Origin: ZC4RG20 sp963782445 | Lineage (GTDB): Bacteria > Pseudomonadota > Gammaproteobacteria > Steroidobacterales > Rariloculaceae | Direction: 5' to 3' | Assembly (NCBI GenBank): GCA_963782445.1 | Contig: CAWAJM010000001.1 | Coordinates: 3,782,001 to 3,846,000, forward strand | Length of the DNA: 64,000 nt | Shown here: piece after piece, positions 46,931-54,658 of the stretch | How the letters are laid out: every line of letters begins with the position of its first letter | Numbering within the stretch: position 1 is the first letter of the stretch | Made by a program: the position numbers and the translations under genes | Notes under the pieces: generated by a model | Database searches by the model: none | Told to the model about the DNA's origin: nothing | The model's input: only the letters and a program-made list of their open reading frames with translations

Positions 46931-47925
46931 GAGGCACCCCCGGCCTTGCCTGCGGCCGCCCCGGTTCCGAGCCGTATACGTCCTGATTCTATGACATCGC
47001 GGAATTGCGTTAGTGTCCCGACGCCTACGGGGTGAGTCGCCGTCAGCGCCGCCATGATCCTGTCCACGAGCGGTTCCAGCGCCTCGACGTCTTCGAGCCG
47101 TGGCCGCATTTCCGCGTGGCGGCCCGTGCCGCCCTCGGGAACGTGTGGACGGGCGAGCGGCCGCGGCGGCCCCGCCGGCAGCGCCCGTTCCGGACGCGTG
47201 CCATAGGGCAGCCGGCCGACCAGCAGCTGATACAGGAGCACGGCGAAAGCGTAAACGTCGTCCTCGGGCGCCGCCCGATCGGCCGCGTAACGCAGCGGCC
47301 GATACGCCGCGGTGCCCGGCGCGGCGCGGCGCGCGGCGCCGATCGGCAGCGCGGACCCGAAATCGACGAGCACGGCCCCACCGAGTCCGTGCCGCGCGGG
47401 CGCGTGGAACAGCACGTTGCGCGGCGAGACGTCGCCATGCACGACGCCGCGCGCGTGCGCGTGCGCGAGCGCGGCACCGACTTGCGCGGCGGCCGGCAGC
47501 CAGTGGCGCGGCGCAGCGCCGAGCAACGCGACGAGATCGCCGCCGCCGAGATAGTCCAGGACGAGAGCGGGCCCCGAGGCCGGCTCCAGCAGGCCCAGGA
47601 CCCGGACGATGTGGGCATGATCGAGCTCGGCCAGCGCGCGGTGCTCGCGCCGCAGCCATGCGGCCGTGCCGGGATGGCGACGCGCGCCCGCGGCAGCCGC
47701 CTTGACCGCGACGGCCCTGCCGCCGGGCACCTCACCCCGCCAGACCTCGACATACTCGCCACGGTGCAGCGGCGCGACTAGCCGCAGGCCGTCTAAGACG
47801 CTCTCTGGCGCGTGCGCTGCGGGAGCGTCGGCACCCTTTGAAACATCGGAAGCGAACGGCGGCACAAGCCTCGCTGGCTGCCCGATCGCGCCCTCAGGCG
47901 CCGCCGGTTTTGCCCTGCTGGGCAT
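46927..47925 (-). CDS. Ser/Thr protein kinase-like protein
   Basis: The 332-residue protein has a kinase fold at residues ~45-270. The VAVK lysine is at 75, and the helix-C glutamate is likely Glu94. The catalytic loop is VVHGDVSPRNVLF (Asp165, Asn170), with HGD instead of the usual HRD and no LKP, and the DFG motif is at 188-190 (LVDFGSALP). APEDDVYAFAVLLYQLLVGR is subdomain IX. The glycine loop is poor (LHRGEYVEVWRG). No membrane helix follows, unlike PknB-type kinases. Key catalytic residues remain, so activity is plausible. FHA domains encoded in the cluster are natural readers. Its start overlaps the preceding gene by 32 bases and its stop overlaps the TPR gene start. Confidence 0.85.
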   Translation of the reverse strand: MPSRAKPAAPEGAIGQPARLVPPFASDVSKGADAPAAHAPESVLDGLRLVAPLHRGEYVEVWRGEVPGGRAVAVKAAAAGARRHPGTAAWLRREHRALAELDHAHIVRVLGLLEPASGPALVLDYLGGGDLVALLGAAPRHWLPAAAQVGAALAHAHARGVVHGDVSPRNVLFHAPARHGLGGAVLVDFGSALPIGAARRAAPGTAAYRPLRYAADRAAPEDDVYAFAVLLYQLLVGRLPYGTRPERALPAGPPRPLARPHVPEGGTGRHAEMRPRLEDVEALEPLVDRIMAALTATHPVGVGTLTQFRDVIESGRIRLGTGAAAGKAGGAS

Positions 47926-49435
47926 CGGCGGTCACTCCCGTGCCCGCGGCCGCTTTTTGTTGCGGCGCCCCCGCGGAGCTTGCGTCCTTTCCGGCCGGGG
48001 CCGCGCCACCCGCCGCGGCCTGCGTCGGAGGCTTCGCGGCCGCCCCAGCGGACGGCGCGCTGCCGGAACCGCTCTGTGCGCCGCTCGAGCTGCTCGTGGC
48101 CGCGCTCGAGCCCGTCGCGGCAGCGCTCGCCGAGCCGGTGACGGCGCTCCCGGCGCGCGCATGATCGATCTGACCCGCCGCCTTCGCATCCTTGGACGCG
48201 GGCGCCTCGTAGACCTTGACGTCCGCAACGTCTTGCGGCGTGAAGCCCGTCTCGTTCTCGAACATGCGCTTCAGCAGATCGCGCCACTCCTGAAACTGGG
48301 CGTCGACCGTGCCCGTCAGGCGATGCTGCGTGCCCTTCATGTCGACGACGAGTGGGCGAACGTGGTCGTTGAAGCTCGAGGTCACCTCCTCGAGCGAGTC
48401 CGTGTGCATCTTCTTCTCCTGCCGCCGCACGGCCGCCGACTTCAGCATGTCGGCGCCCATGTACATGAGCGCGTTCGTGACGACGCGGTCGGAGAAGGCG
48501 TTATGGCCGCTGCTCGTCCCGTAGACGACGGAAGCCAGAATCGACGCGATGCCGAGCCCCGTGCGCCAGCGCGCCTGCTTCTGGAGCTCGTGGATCGCCA
48601 GGGCTTCCTCGCGTGCGGACTGCCGCCACCCGTCGTAGGAATCGTGCGCTTCGTTCGCGAACTGCGTGTAGTGCTCGTTGAGCGTGTCCATGAACAACCG
48701 GTCGCGTGCCCGCACGCGCTCGGTCCGGTCGAACATCGGGTCGCCCGAGGCGGGCAGACGGTTGAGCTCGTAGCGGCCGTCCTTCCGCTCCTTGACGTAG
48801 CCCGCGAACGCGTCGGGGCTCAGACCGTCCGCGTACCGCAGCGCCGCCACTTGCCGGATGTGCTTAAGGTCGTCGCCCGAGAAGTTCTTCTGCGCAGCGG
48901 CGAGATCGTTGGCGATCTCGTTGAAGATATCCTGATAGGGATCGAGGTTCGGGTAACGCTGCCGGTTATAGGCGCCTTCGGCCGTCTCGAGCTGGTAGTC
49001 CTTGTCGAGCCAGACGCGGCCCGTCGCGTCGACGGCCTTGGCGTGCAGGCGCACAACGTCGCCGTCGGACTGCAGGATCTGCGTCTTGACGTCGAGATCT
49101 GCGGCCGTCGTCGACTGCGGCGTGACCCAAACCGATCCCCAGTGCCCGCTGTTTTGCAGCGTGTCGCGCAGATCGACGGCCATGTAGACGGACTCGGCGC
49201 GGCGGACCTGCACGAAGGTGCCCTCGCGGACGAGCTTCTCCTTGACCTCCGGCGCAATCTGGCCGCTGGGCACGCCCGGATTGAACACATCGACGCCTAC
49301 GTCGAGCAGCTGACTCTGCGGGATGGTCTGCGTCTCCGGCACGAGCTTCACGGAGTGCGCGAGCATGACTTCTTCGGACGAGCAGCCCGCGAGCAGGCAG
49401 GTGCCCGCCAGCGCGAAAAAGGTCAGATATCGCAT
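47894..49435 (-). CDS. Large lipoprotein of unknown function
   Basis: The 513-residue product has a lipobox signal (MRYLTFFALAGTCLLAGCSS), so Cys18 is the likely acylated residue, and the next residues (SSEE) do not give an Asp+2 inner-membrane retention signal. The body contains a mixed domain (VQVRRAESVYMAVDLRDTLQ, GSVWVTPQSTTAADLDVKTQ, VWLDKDYQLETAEGAYNRQ) and a helical region with a short hydrophobic glycine-rich stretch (LGIASILASVVYGTSSGHNA). The last ~80 residues are low-complexity Ser/Ala/Gly. It is probably outer-membrane anchored. Second gene of the cluster, 52 bases after the first. No family recognised. Confidence 0.72.
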   Translation of the reverse strand: MRYLTFFALAGTCLLAGCSSEEVMLAHSVKLVPETQTIPQSQLLDVGVDVFNPGVPSGQIAPEVKEKLVREGTFVQVRRAESVYMAVDLRDTLQNSGHWGSVWVTPQSTTAADLDVKTQILQSDGDVVRLHAKAVDATGRVWLDKDYQLETAEGAYNRQRYPNLDPYQDIFNEIANDLAAAQKNFSGDDLKHIRQVAALRYADGLSPDAFAGYVKERKDGRYELNRLPASGDPMFDRTERVRARDRLFMDTLNEHYTQFANEAHDSYDGWRQSAREEALAIHELQKQARWRTGLGIASILASVVYGTSSGHNAFSDRVVTNALMYMGADMLKSAAVRRQEKKMHTDSLEEVTSSFNDHVRPLVVDMKGTQHRLTGTVDAQFQEWRDLLKRMFENETGFTPQDVADVKVYEAPASKDAKAAGQIDHARAGSAVTGSASAAATGSSAATSSSSGAQSGSGSAPSAGAAAKPPTQAAAGGAAPAGKDASSAGAPQQKAAAGTGVTADAQQGKTGGA

Positions 49436-49487
49436 GTCCGTGTTCCCTCCGGGTATCTTGATTCCGCGGTTCCTTCCGTCGGCCTCC

Positions 49488-50783
49488 TTACTGTTGGGCC
49501 AAGACCTTCTTGTATTGGTTGTATTCCTTCCAAAGCGATGCACGCAAGAAGGGATCCTTCTCCTTCGTCGCGGCCTCGCAGAGCTGCCGGGCAACGGTAT
49601 CCTGGTCCGAGCAGCCCTTGACGGCCGGTGCCGTCTTCTCGTCGCCCGGGGCCGGCGGCGGGATGTACGCGCCTTGACCGCTGCCGCTGTCGGCACCGCT
49701 CGACCCGCCCGCGGAGCCGCCCTCGCGGCGCCCCGTGGCCTGCCCGTTGGTCCCCTTGCCGTTACCGGCCGCGGCGCCGGCGGCACCGCCTGCGGCGCCG
49801 GCCTCGCCGCCCTGGTTGGCGCCGCCCTGGCCGGCGTTGGCGCCGCCCTGGCCGGCCTGCTTGAATACGCTGTCCGCGGCCGTCCCGCCGCCTGCGCGCG
49901 CGACGGAATCCTGCTCGGACTTCATGACCTGGTCGAAATCACCGAGTGAGCGATCGAAGGCCCCTTCGGCCCCGCTGCCCGAGCCGGCTTGGCCCGCCGC
50001 GCCGGCTTTTGCGAGCTCGCCGCCCGCACCCGCGCCCTGCCCCTGAGCTCCCGCGCCCTGTCCCTGGGTCCCTTGACCCTGCGCGCCTCGTCCCTGCGCC
50101 CCTTGGCCGTTCGGACCCTGGCCCGCCTGGCCGACGCCGGCGGCCGCCTGCTGCTGCCCGGCCTGGCCGAGACCGCCGCTTTGGCCTTGCGCGCCGCTCT
50201 GGGCAGCGGTGCCATTCTGCCCGGCGGTGCCGTTCTGCCCGGCGGCGCCGTTCTGACCCGCCTGCTGCTGACCGGCGGCGCCCGCCTGGGCGCCGTTGTT
50301 GGCCGCCTGAGTGCCGGCCGAACCCGTGCCGTTCGCGCGGCTAACCTGGGCGGTGCTGCCGGCCTGCGCGCCCGCGGCGCCGTTCTGGTTCCCCGGGAAA
50401 CCGTTGTCCTGCGCACCGGGCAAACCGCCCGAGGTCCCCGCGGAGCTGGCCGTGCGCGAGCCCGACGCGCCCGACTGCGAACCTTGCGACGTGCTCGCCG
50501 ACCGCGAGCCCTGCGCGCCCTGACTACCCGTGGACGCCGAGGCCGAACCCTGTTGACCCGAGGAGCTGGCAGACTGCGAGCCCTGTTGGCCGGACGACGA
50601 AGAGCTCGAGCTCGAGCTTTGCGAGCTCTGGGAACCCTGCGAGCCCGACGAAGAGGACGGGCTCGACGGCAGGGGAATACCGGCGGACTGAGAGGGCATC
50701 TGAATCGACGACTGACTCGAGCAGGCCGCAAGCGCGGCGGCGCAACCCGTGACGAGGATCAAGCGAATTGCAGCGAATTGCAT
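49488..50783 (-). CDS. Low-complexity Ser/Gly/Ala/Gln-rich lipoprotein
   Basis: The 431-residue product starts at ATG 50783, with AGGTG nine bases upstream. It has a lipobox (GCAAALAACSSQS). Residues ~35-110 are almost pure Ser/Gln/Gly, and ~110-360 are Gly/Ala/Gln/Asn repeats of the GQNGAAGQNGTAGQNG type, with a short ordered island (FDRSLGDFDQVMKSEQDSVA). The final ~45 residues are ordered with two cysteines (CSDQDTVARQLCEAATKEKD, then LRASLWKEYNQYKKVL). It is the first gene of the cluster. Such a chain could span the periplasm or project from the surface as a flexible tether. Repeat length probably varies between strains. Confidence 0.72.
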   Translation of the reverse strand: MQFAAIRLILVTGCAAALAACSSQSSIQMPSQSAGIPLPSSPSSSSGSQGSQSSQSSSSSSSSSGQQGSQSASSSGQQGSASASTGSQGAQGSRSASTSQGSQSGASGSRTASSAGTSGGLPGAQDNGFPGNQNGAAGAQAGSTAQVSRANGTGSAGTQAANNGAQAGAAGQQQAGQNGAAGQNGTAGQNGTAAQSGAQGQSGGLGQAGQQQAAAGVGQAGQGPNGQGAQGRGAQGQGTQGQGAGAQGQGAGAGGELAKAGAAGQAGSGSGAEGAFDRSLGDFDQVMKSEQDSVARAGGGTAADSVFKQAGQGGANAGQGGANQGGEAGAAGGAAGAAAGNGKGTNGQATGRREGGSAGGSSGADSGSGQGAYIPPPAPGDEKTAPAVKGCSDQDTVARQLCEAATKEKDPFLRASLWKEYNQYKKVLAQQ

Positions 50784-51256
50784 ACGGCACCTCATGTCGC
50801 GGATGTCGGTCCCGAGCGGGGCGCGACGCCCTCCCTGTTAGACGTTAGTTGCCCGCAGTTTCCCTGAGGTTCATGCGGGCGGGCGGCCGTTCCTCTATTT
50901 GGAATAGTCGACGGCCGATTTTCCATAACGCACGCGGCGTACGGCCGGTTGACCCGCGGTCTCGAGGTCGAAGCTTTGGGCATGATGCTCGACACGCCGC
51001 CTTCTGCAGTCGATCCCGGCACTCCTGAAAATAGAGCCAAGGGATTACCGCTCATCGGAACGATACCACCGTTCGGCCACCCGCTACTATGCCCGCTTGC
51101 GGCCCTCGCGTTCGCCGCCCGGCGGTCGGTGCCGGAGCGGGAACAAGCCCGCCGCCCGGCGGGCACCGCTCATTGGCGCCAACGATGCAACTCGCGTGCC
51201 GGGAGACGCCCGAGCGCCGCCGAGCAACGGCTTCGCGCGGCAGGCCGGGCCCTCCG
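50784..51256. promoter_or_regulatory. Upstream region of the ten-gene cluster, with palindrome at 50895-50907
   Basis: This 473-base gap has no supported gene. It must contain the promoter of the minus-strand cluster. The only AT-rich island is 50894-50935, holding a perfect palindrome CTATT-TGG-AATAG (50895-50907), which could be an operator about 112-125 bases from the start codon. GCCCGCCG/CGGCGGGC (51147-51164) forms a stem that may terminate the oxidoreductase transcript. I could not assign -35 and -10 boxes with confidence. Confidence 0.4.
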
Positions 51257-52837
51257 TCAGCGGCCGAGATCGCGGCGCATCACGCGCGCCGCGTTGTAGC
51301 CCGGAGCCCCGCTCACGCCGCCGCCCGGGTGCGCACCCGAGCCGCATAGATACAGCCCGCGGACGGGGGTGCGGTAGCCCGAGAAGCCCCATGCCGGCCG
51401 GGCCCAGTAGATTTGGTCGAGGTCGAGGGCGCCGTGGAAGATGTCGCCGCCGACGAGCCCGAAGCGCCGTTCGAGGTCCGCGGGCGTGTAGGCCTGCGCG
51501 CCGATGATCGATGCGCGGAAGTTGGGCGCATAGGCGTCGACGGCGTCGATGACGGTGTCGAGGGCGGTCTGGCGATGGTCGGCCCAAGACGCGTCGTGCG
51601 GCAGCCGGCGGCGAAAATGCTGGCAGAACAGGCTCGCGACATGGGCGCCCGGCGGCGCCAGCGTCGAATCGAGCGTCGACGGAATCACGAGCTCGACGAC
51701 GGGCGCGCGCGAAAAACCGTGCGCGGCGGCATCGAAGTACGCGGCATCGAGATATTCGAGCGAGGGCGCGAGCAAAATGCCCGCGCCGTGATGCGGCCCC
51801 GGCGCCGGCCGGCCCGTGAAACGCGGCAGCTCGCGGAGCGCCACGTTCGCGCGAAAACTCGCGGACTCGCTGCGCCAGGCGCGGATGCGCTCGCGAAAGC
51901 CCGCGGGAAGCGTCGCCGGATCGAGCAGGCGCTCGAACAGGAGCTGCGGATGGATGCCGGCCGCGACGGCGCGCGCCGCGAGCACGCGCTCCGGCGTCTC
52001 GACCGTGCAGCCGCCCGCCTCGCTGTGGATCGCGGTCGCCGGCTCGTCGCACGCGATGTCCACGCCGCGCGCGCGCGCCGCGGCCTCGAGCGCCGCCGAT
52101 ACGGCCCCCATGCCGCCGATCGCATGGCCCCAAGCGCCCTCGGCGCCGCCGACCTCGCCGAGCGCGTGATGGAGCAGCAGGTAGCCCGAGCCGCCCTGGT
52201 AAGGGCTCGCGAATCGGCCCACGATCGCGTCGAAGCCGAGCAGACCCTTGAGCGCGTCCGTCTCGAACCAGCGCTCGAGCCAGTGGCCCGCGCTGCCCGC
52301 GAGCAGATCCCAGAGCGCGGCGACGCCCCGCGGGCCGAGGCGCGCGAGCCGCGGCAGCCGCGCGGCGAGGCGCAGACGCTCGCGCCAACCGCCCGTCGGA
52401 TCCACGGGCGTCTCGAACCACAGCGAGCGGAACAACCGCGTCACACGCGCGAGCTCGGCGCCGAAAGCCGGGTAGCGCTGCGCATCGCGCGCCGAATGGG
52501 CCGCAATCTCGGCCTGCGCGGCGCCCGGGTCCCTGGGCAGCGCGAGGCCCGGCCCGTCGAGGCTCGGAACGAAATTCGCGACGGGCCGCGGCACGATCGT
52601 CAGGCCGTGCTCGCGCAGGCCGAGCTCCTCGATGATGCGCGCGCGCAGCAGGCTCACGGTGTAGCTCGCCATGGAGTTGCGGAAGCCCGGGAAGAACTCT
52701 TCGGTCACGGCCGCGCCGCCGACGCGCGTGTGCCGCTCGAGCAGACAGACGGAAAGGCCCGCGGCGGCGAGGTATGCCGCGCAGACGAGGCCGTTGTGGC
52801 CGCCGCCTATGACGACAACGTCGTAGCGGTCTTTCAT
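51257..52837 (-). CDS. FAD-dependent oxidoreductase, CrtI / PYROXD2-like
   Basis: The 526-residue protein opens with the dinucleotide-binding motif DVVVIGGGHNGLVCAAYLAA and the following VCLLERHTRVGGAAVTEEFF, as in phytoene-desaturase-like enzymes and mammalian PYROXD2. It ends with the matching FAD motif GLYLCGSGAHPGGGVSGAPG, YNAARV. No carotenoid synthesis gene (crtB, crtE) is nearby, and the sequence is closer to the PYROXD2 type, whose bacterial substrates are unknown. The ATG 52837 lies 146 bases from the divergent cysteine synthase start. It is cytoplasmic or peripheral. Confidence 0.88.
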   Translation of the reverse strand: MKDRYDVVVIGGGHNGLVCAAYLAAAGLSVCLLERHTRVGGAAVTEEFFPGFRNSMASYTVSLLRARIIEELGLREHGLTIVPRPVANFVPSLDGPGLALPRDPGAAQAEIAAHSARDAQRYPAFGAELARVTRLFRSLWFETPVDPTGGWRERLRLAARLPRLARLGPRGVAALWDLLAGSAGHWLERWFETDALKGLLGFDAIVGRFASPYQGGSGYLLLHHALGEVGGAEGAWGHAIGGMGAVSAALEAAARARGVDIACDEPATAIHSEAGGCTVETPERVLAARAVAAGIHPQLLFERLLDPATLPAGFRERIRAWRSESASFRANVALRELPRFTGRPAPGPHHGAGILLAPSLEYLDAAYFDAAAHGFSRAPVVELVIPSTLDSTLAPPGAHVASLFCQHFRRRLPHDASWADHRQTALDTVIDAVDAYAPNFRASIIGAQAYTPADLERRFGLVGGDIFHGALDLDQIYWARPAWGFSGYRTPVRGLYLCGSGAHPGGGVSGAPGYNAARVMRRDLGR

Positions 52838-52983
52838 GGGCTCGGTTACGTGTGGCGGCGCCGGCGCCCGCGGGCGCGCAAGGCCGGAGTGTACAATACG
52901 ATCCGCCGCGGCCCCCGCGGCAAGCTCGGCGCGCGCCCGCTCGGGCCCGGCGCCTTCGATTGGCGGCGAGAGACGGGAACATC

Positions 52984-54009
52984 ATGACGGATCAGCAAGG
53001 CCCAAGCGGCATCCTCAGCGACGACTTCGCGGCGGCGGTCGGCCACACACCGCTCATCAAGTTACGCAAGGCCTCCGAGCTCACGGGCTGCACGATTCTC
53101 GGCAAGGCCGAGTTCATGAATCCGGGCGGCTCGGTCAAGGACCGGGCTGCGAAGTACATCGTGCTCGACGCCGAGCGGCGCGGGGTCATCGAGCGCGGCG
53201 GTCTGATCGTCGAGGGCACGGCCGGCAACACCGGGATCGGGCTCGCGCTCGTCGGCAACTCACGCGGCTACCGCACGCTGATCCTCATGCCGAACACGCA
53301 GTCGCAGGAAAAGAAGGATGCGCTGCGCCTGTGCGGCGCGGAGCTGCGCGAAGTGCCCGCGGTGCCCTATCGCGATCCGAACAACTATGTTCATATCGCC
53401 AAGCGCACGGCCGAGGAGCTCGCGCAGACGGAGCAGCACGGCGTGCTCTATGCCAACCAGTGGGACAATACCGCGAACCGCGATGGGCACATCGCGAGCA
53501 CCGGCCCCGAGATCTGGGCGCAGACGGGCGGGCGCGTCGACGGCTTCACGTGCGCGGTCGGCACGGGCGGTACGCTGGCCGGCATCGGCACCTACCTCAA
53601 ACAGCGCAATCCGAACATCGTGGTCGCGGCGTCCGACCCGCGCGGCGCTGCGATCTACAACTGGGTCAAGCACGGCGAGCTCAAGTCCGAGGGCAGCTCG
53701 ATCACCGAGGGCATCGGTCAGGGTAGGGTCACGGGCAACCTCGAAGGCGCGGCGATCGACGAGGCCTTTCAGATCCCCGACGAGGAAATGCTGCCGGTCC
53801 TGTACGACCTCCTGCAGAACGAGGGCCTGCTGCTCGGCGGTTCGAGCGGCATCAACGTCGCGGGCGCGATCCGGCTCGCGAAAGCGCTCGGGCCCGGCAA
53901 GACGATCGTGACCGTCCTCTGCGATTCGGGATCGCGCTACCAGTCGAAGCTCTACAACCCCGCTTTCCTGGCTTCCAAGGGGCTGCCGCCGCCGCCTTGG
54001 CTGGGTTGA
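52984..54009 (+). CDS. cysK: Cysteine synthase (O-acetylserine sulfhydrylase family)
   Basis: This PLP enzyme forms cysteine from O-acetylserine and sulfide, or may act as a cystathionine beta-synthase-type enzyme. The 341-residue protein starts at ATG 52984. It has VGHTPLIKLRKASELTGCTI, the PLP lysine in FMNPGGSVKDRAAKYIV, the asparagine loop VEGTAGNTGIGLALVGNSRG, the phosphate loop AVGTGGTLAGIGTYLK and SSGINVAGAIRLAKALGPG. It is longer than CysK (~320) and lacks a CBS domain. A TACAAT hexamer at 52892-52897 may be its -10 box, but no -35 is evident. It is followed by an inverted repeat terminator. A transsulfuration role with the PLP genes at 59-62 kb is possible. Confidence 0.9.
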   Translation: MTDQQGPSGILSDDFAAAVGHTPLIKLRKASELTGCTILGKAEFMNPGGSVKDRAAKYIVLDAERRGVIERGGLIVEGTAGNTGIGLALVGNSRGYRTLILMPNTQSQEKKDALRLCGAELREVPAVPYRDPNNYVHIAKRTAEELAQTEQHGVLYANQWDNTANRDGHIASTGPEIWAQTGGRVDGFTCAVGTGGTLAGIGTYLKQRNPNIVVAASDPRGAAIYNWVKHGELKSEGSSITEGIGQGRVTGNLEGAAIDEAFQIPDEEMLPVLYDLLQNEGLLLGGSSGINVAGAIRLAKALGPGKTIVTVLCDSGSRYQSKLYNPAFLASKGLPPPPWLG

Positions 54010-54025
54010 GGGCGAGAAAAAGGGA

Positions 54026-54117
54026 GAAAAAGGGGTCAGAGCCCTTTTTCGCTCGGACGCCGTCGCCGCAGCCGAAGACGATCGGCGAGCGAAAAAGGGC
54101 TCTGACCCCTTTTTCTT
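54026..54117. repeat. Inverted pair of GGGGTCAGAGCCC elements between convergent genes
   Basis: The forward copy (about 54026-54052) and reverse copy (about 54089-54117) face each other across GCTCGGACGCCGTCGCCGC and related bases. Outer flanks are also complementary: GGGCGAGAAAAAGGG at 54010 pairs with CCCTTTTTCTCGCCC at 54120-54134. The whole gap between cysK and the lipoprotein gene is thus one large potential hairpin. Confidence 0.7.
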
Positions 54118-54134
54118 GCCCCTTTTTCTCGCCC

Positions 54135-54521
54135 TCACTTCGCCAGCGCGGCCGCGGCAGCTTGGGCCGCGCGGTCGCACGCCGGCGCCTTCTCGGCCGC
54201 GTGCAGCCCGCGTAGCGCGCCCGGGCGCTCGCCGTCGCGGCGCCGCGCGGCGATCTCGTTGAGCCCCGCGCAGGCGTCGAGCAAGCGATCCTCGGCCGCC
54301 GCCAGGCTGCGGTAACGGGCGCTGTCGTCGTCGTCGATGTCGGCCATCGCGAACGCGAGACGCGAAGCGATGCGGTTCTGCTCCCTGAATACGCGCTCCG
54401 CATAGGCAGCGAACGCGTCGGTACCGATGCGCAGCCGCTTGCCGCCGGCGGTCGTCACCGTCGCGCAACCGACGACCGCGAACGCGCACGCGAACACAAC
54501 GAGCGGCCGAAAGGCATTCAT
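54135..54521 (-). CDS. Small putative lipoprotein
   Basis: The 128-residue product starts at ATG 54521 and has a lipobox signal (FRPLVVFACAFAVVGCATVT, Cys19). The mature chain is helical and charged (YAERVFREQNRIASRLAFAM, ADIDDDDSARYRSLAAAEDR), with one or two cysteines (DACAG, PACDRA) and an alanine-rich end. No recognised domain. It is divergent from the hopene cyclase gene with a 137-base gap and converges on cysK. Confidence 0.68.
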   Translation of the reverse strand: MNAFRPLVVFACAFAVVGCATVTTAGGKRLRIGTDAFAAYAERVFREQNRIASRLAFAMADIDDDDSARYRSLAAAEDRLLDACAGLNEIAARRRDGERPGALRGLHAAEKAPACDRAAQAAAAALAK

Positions 54522-54658
54522 GAGCAAAGATCCCGCAGGAGCCGAGGGATCGGGATGCTCCGCGATTCGCGTTTAGCTTTCAAGACTTAGGGAAGGTTGC
54601 TGATCCATCTTGTGCCCCGCCTATGCAATAATGCGCGCACTTTTCGTGCTAACGACCC

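Noticed and set aside
38095..50783. Naming the cluster a Zorya defence system or a type VI secretion system
   Set aside because: Only the ExbB-type subunit and a MotB-like helix resemble ZorA/ZorB, and there is no ZorC, ZorD or ZorE helicase or nuclease. There is also no T6SS sheath, tube, VgrG or TssJKLM gene.
38095..50783. Cluster acquired recently by horizontal transfer
   Set aside because: GC content and repeat elements at its end look like the rest of the window. No integrase, tRNA or direct repeats flank it.
50792..51166. 124-codon minus-strand frame in the gap before the ten-gene cluster
   Set aside because: No ribosome site and low-quality composition. It overlaps the only plausible promoter region.
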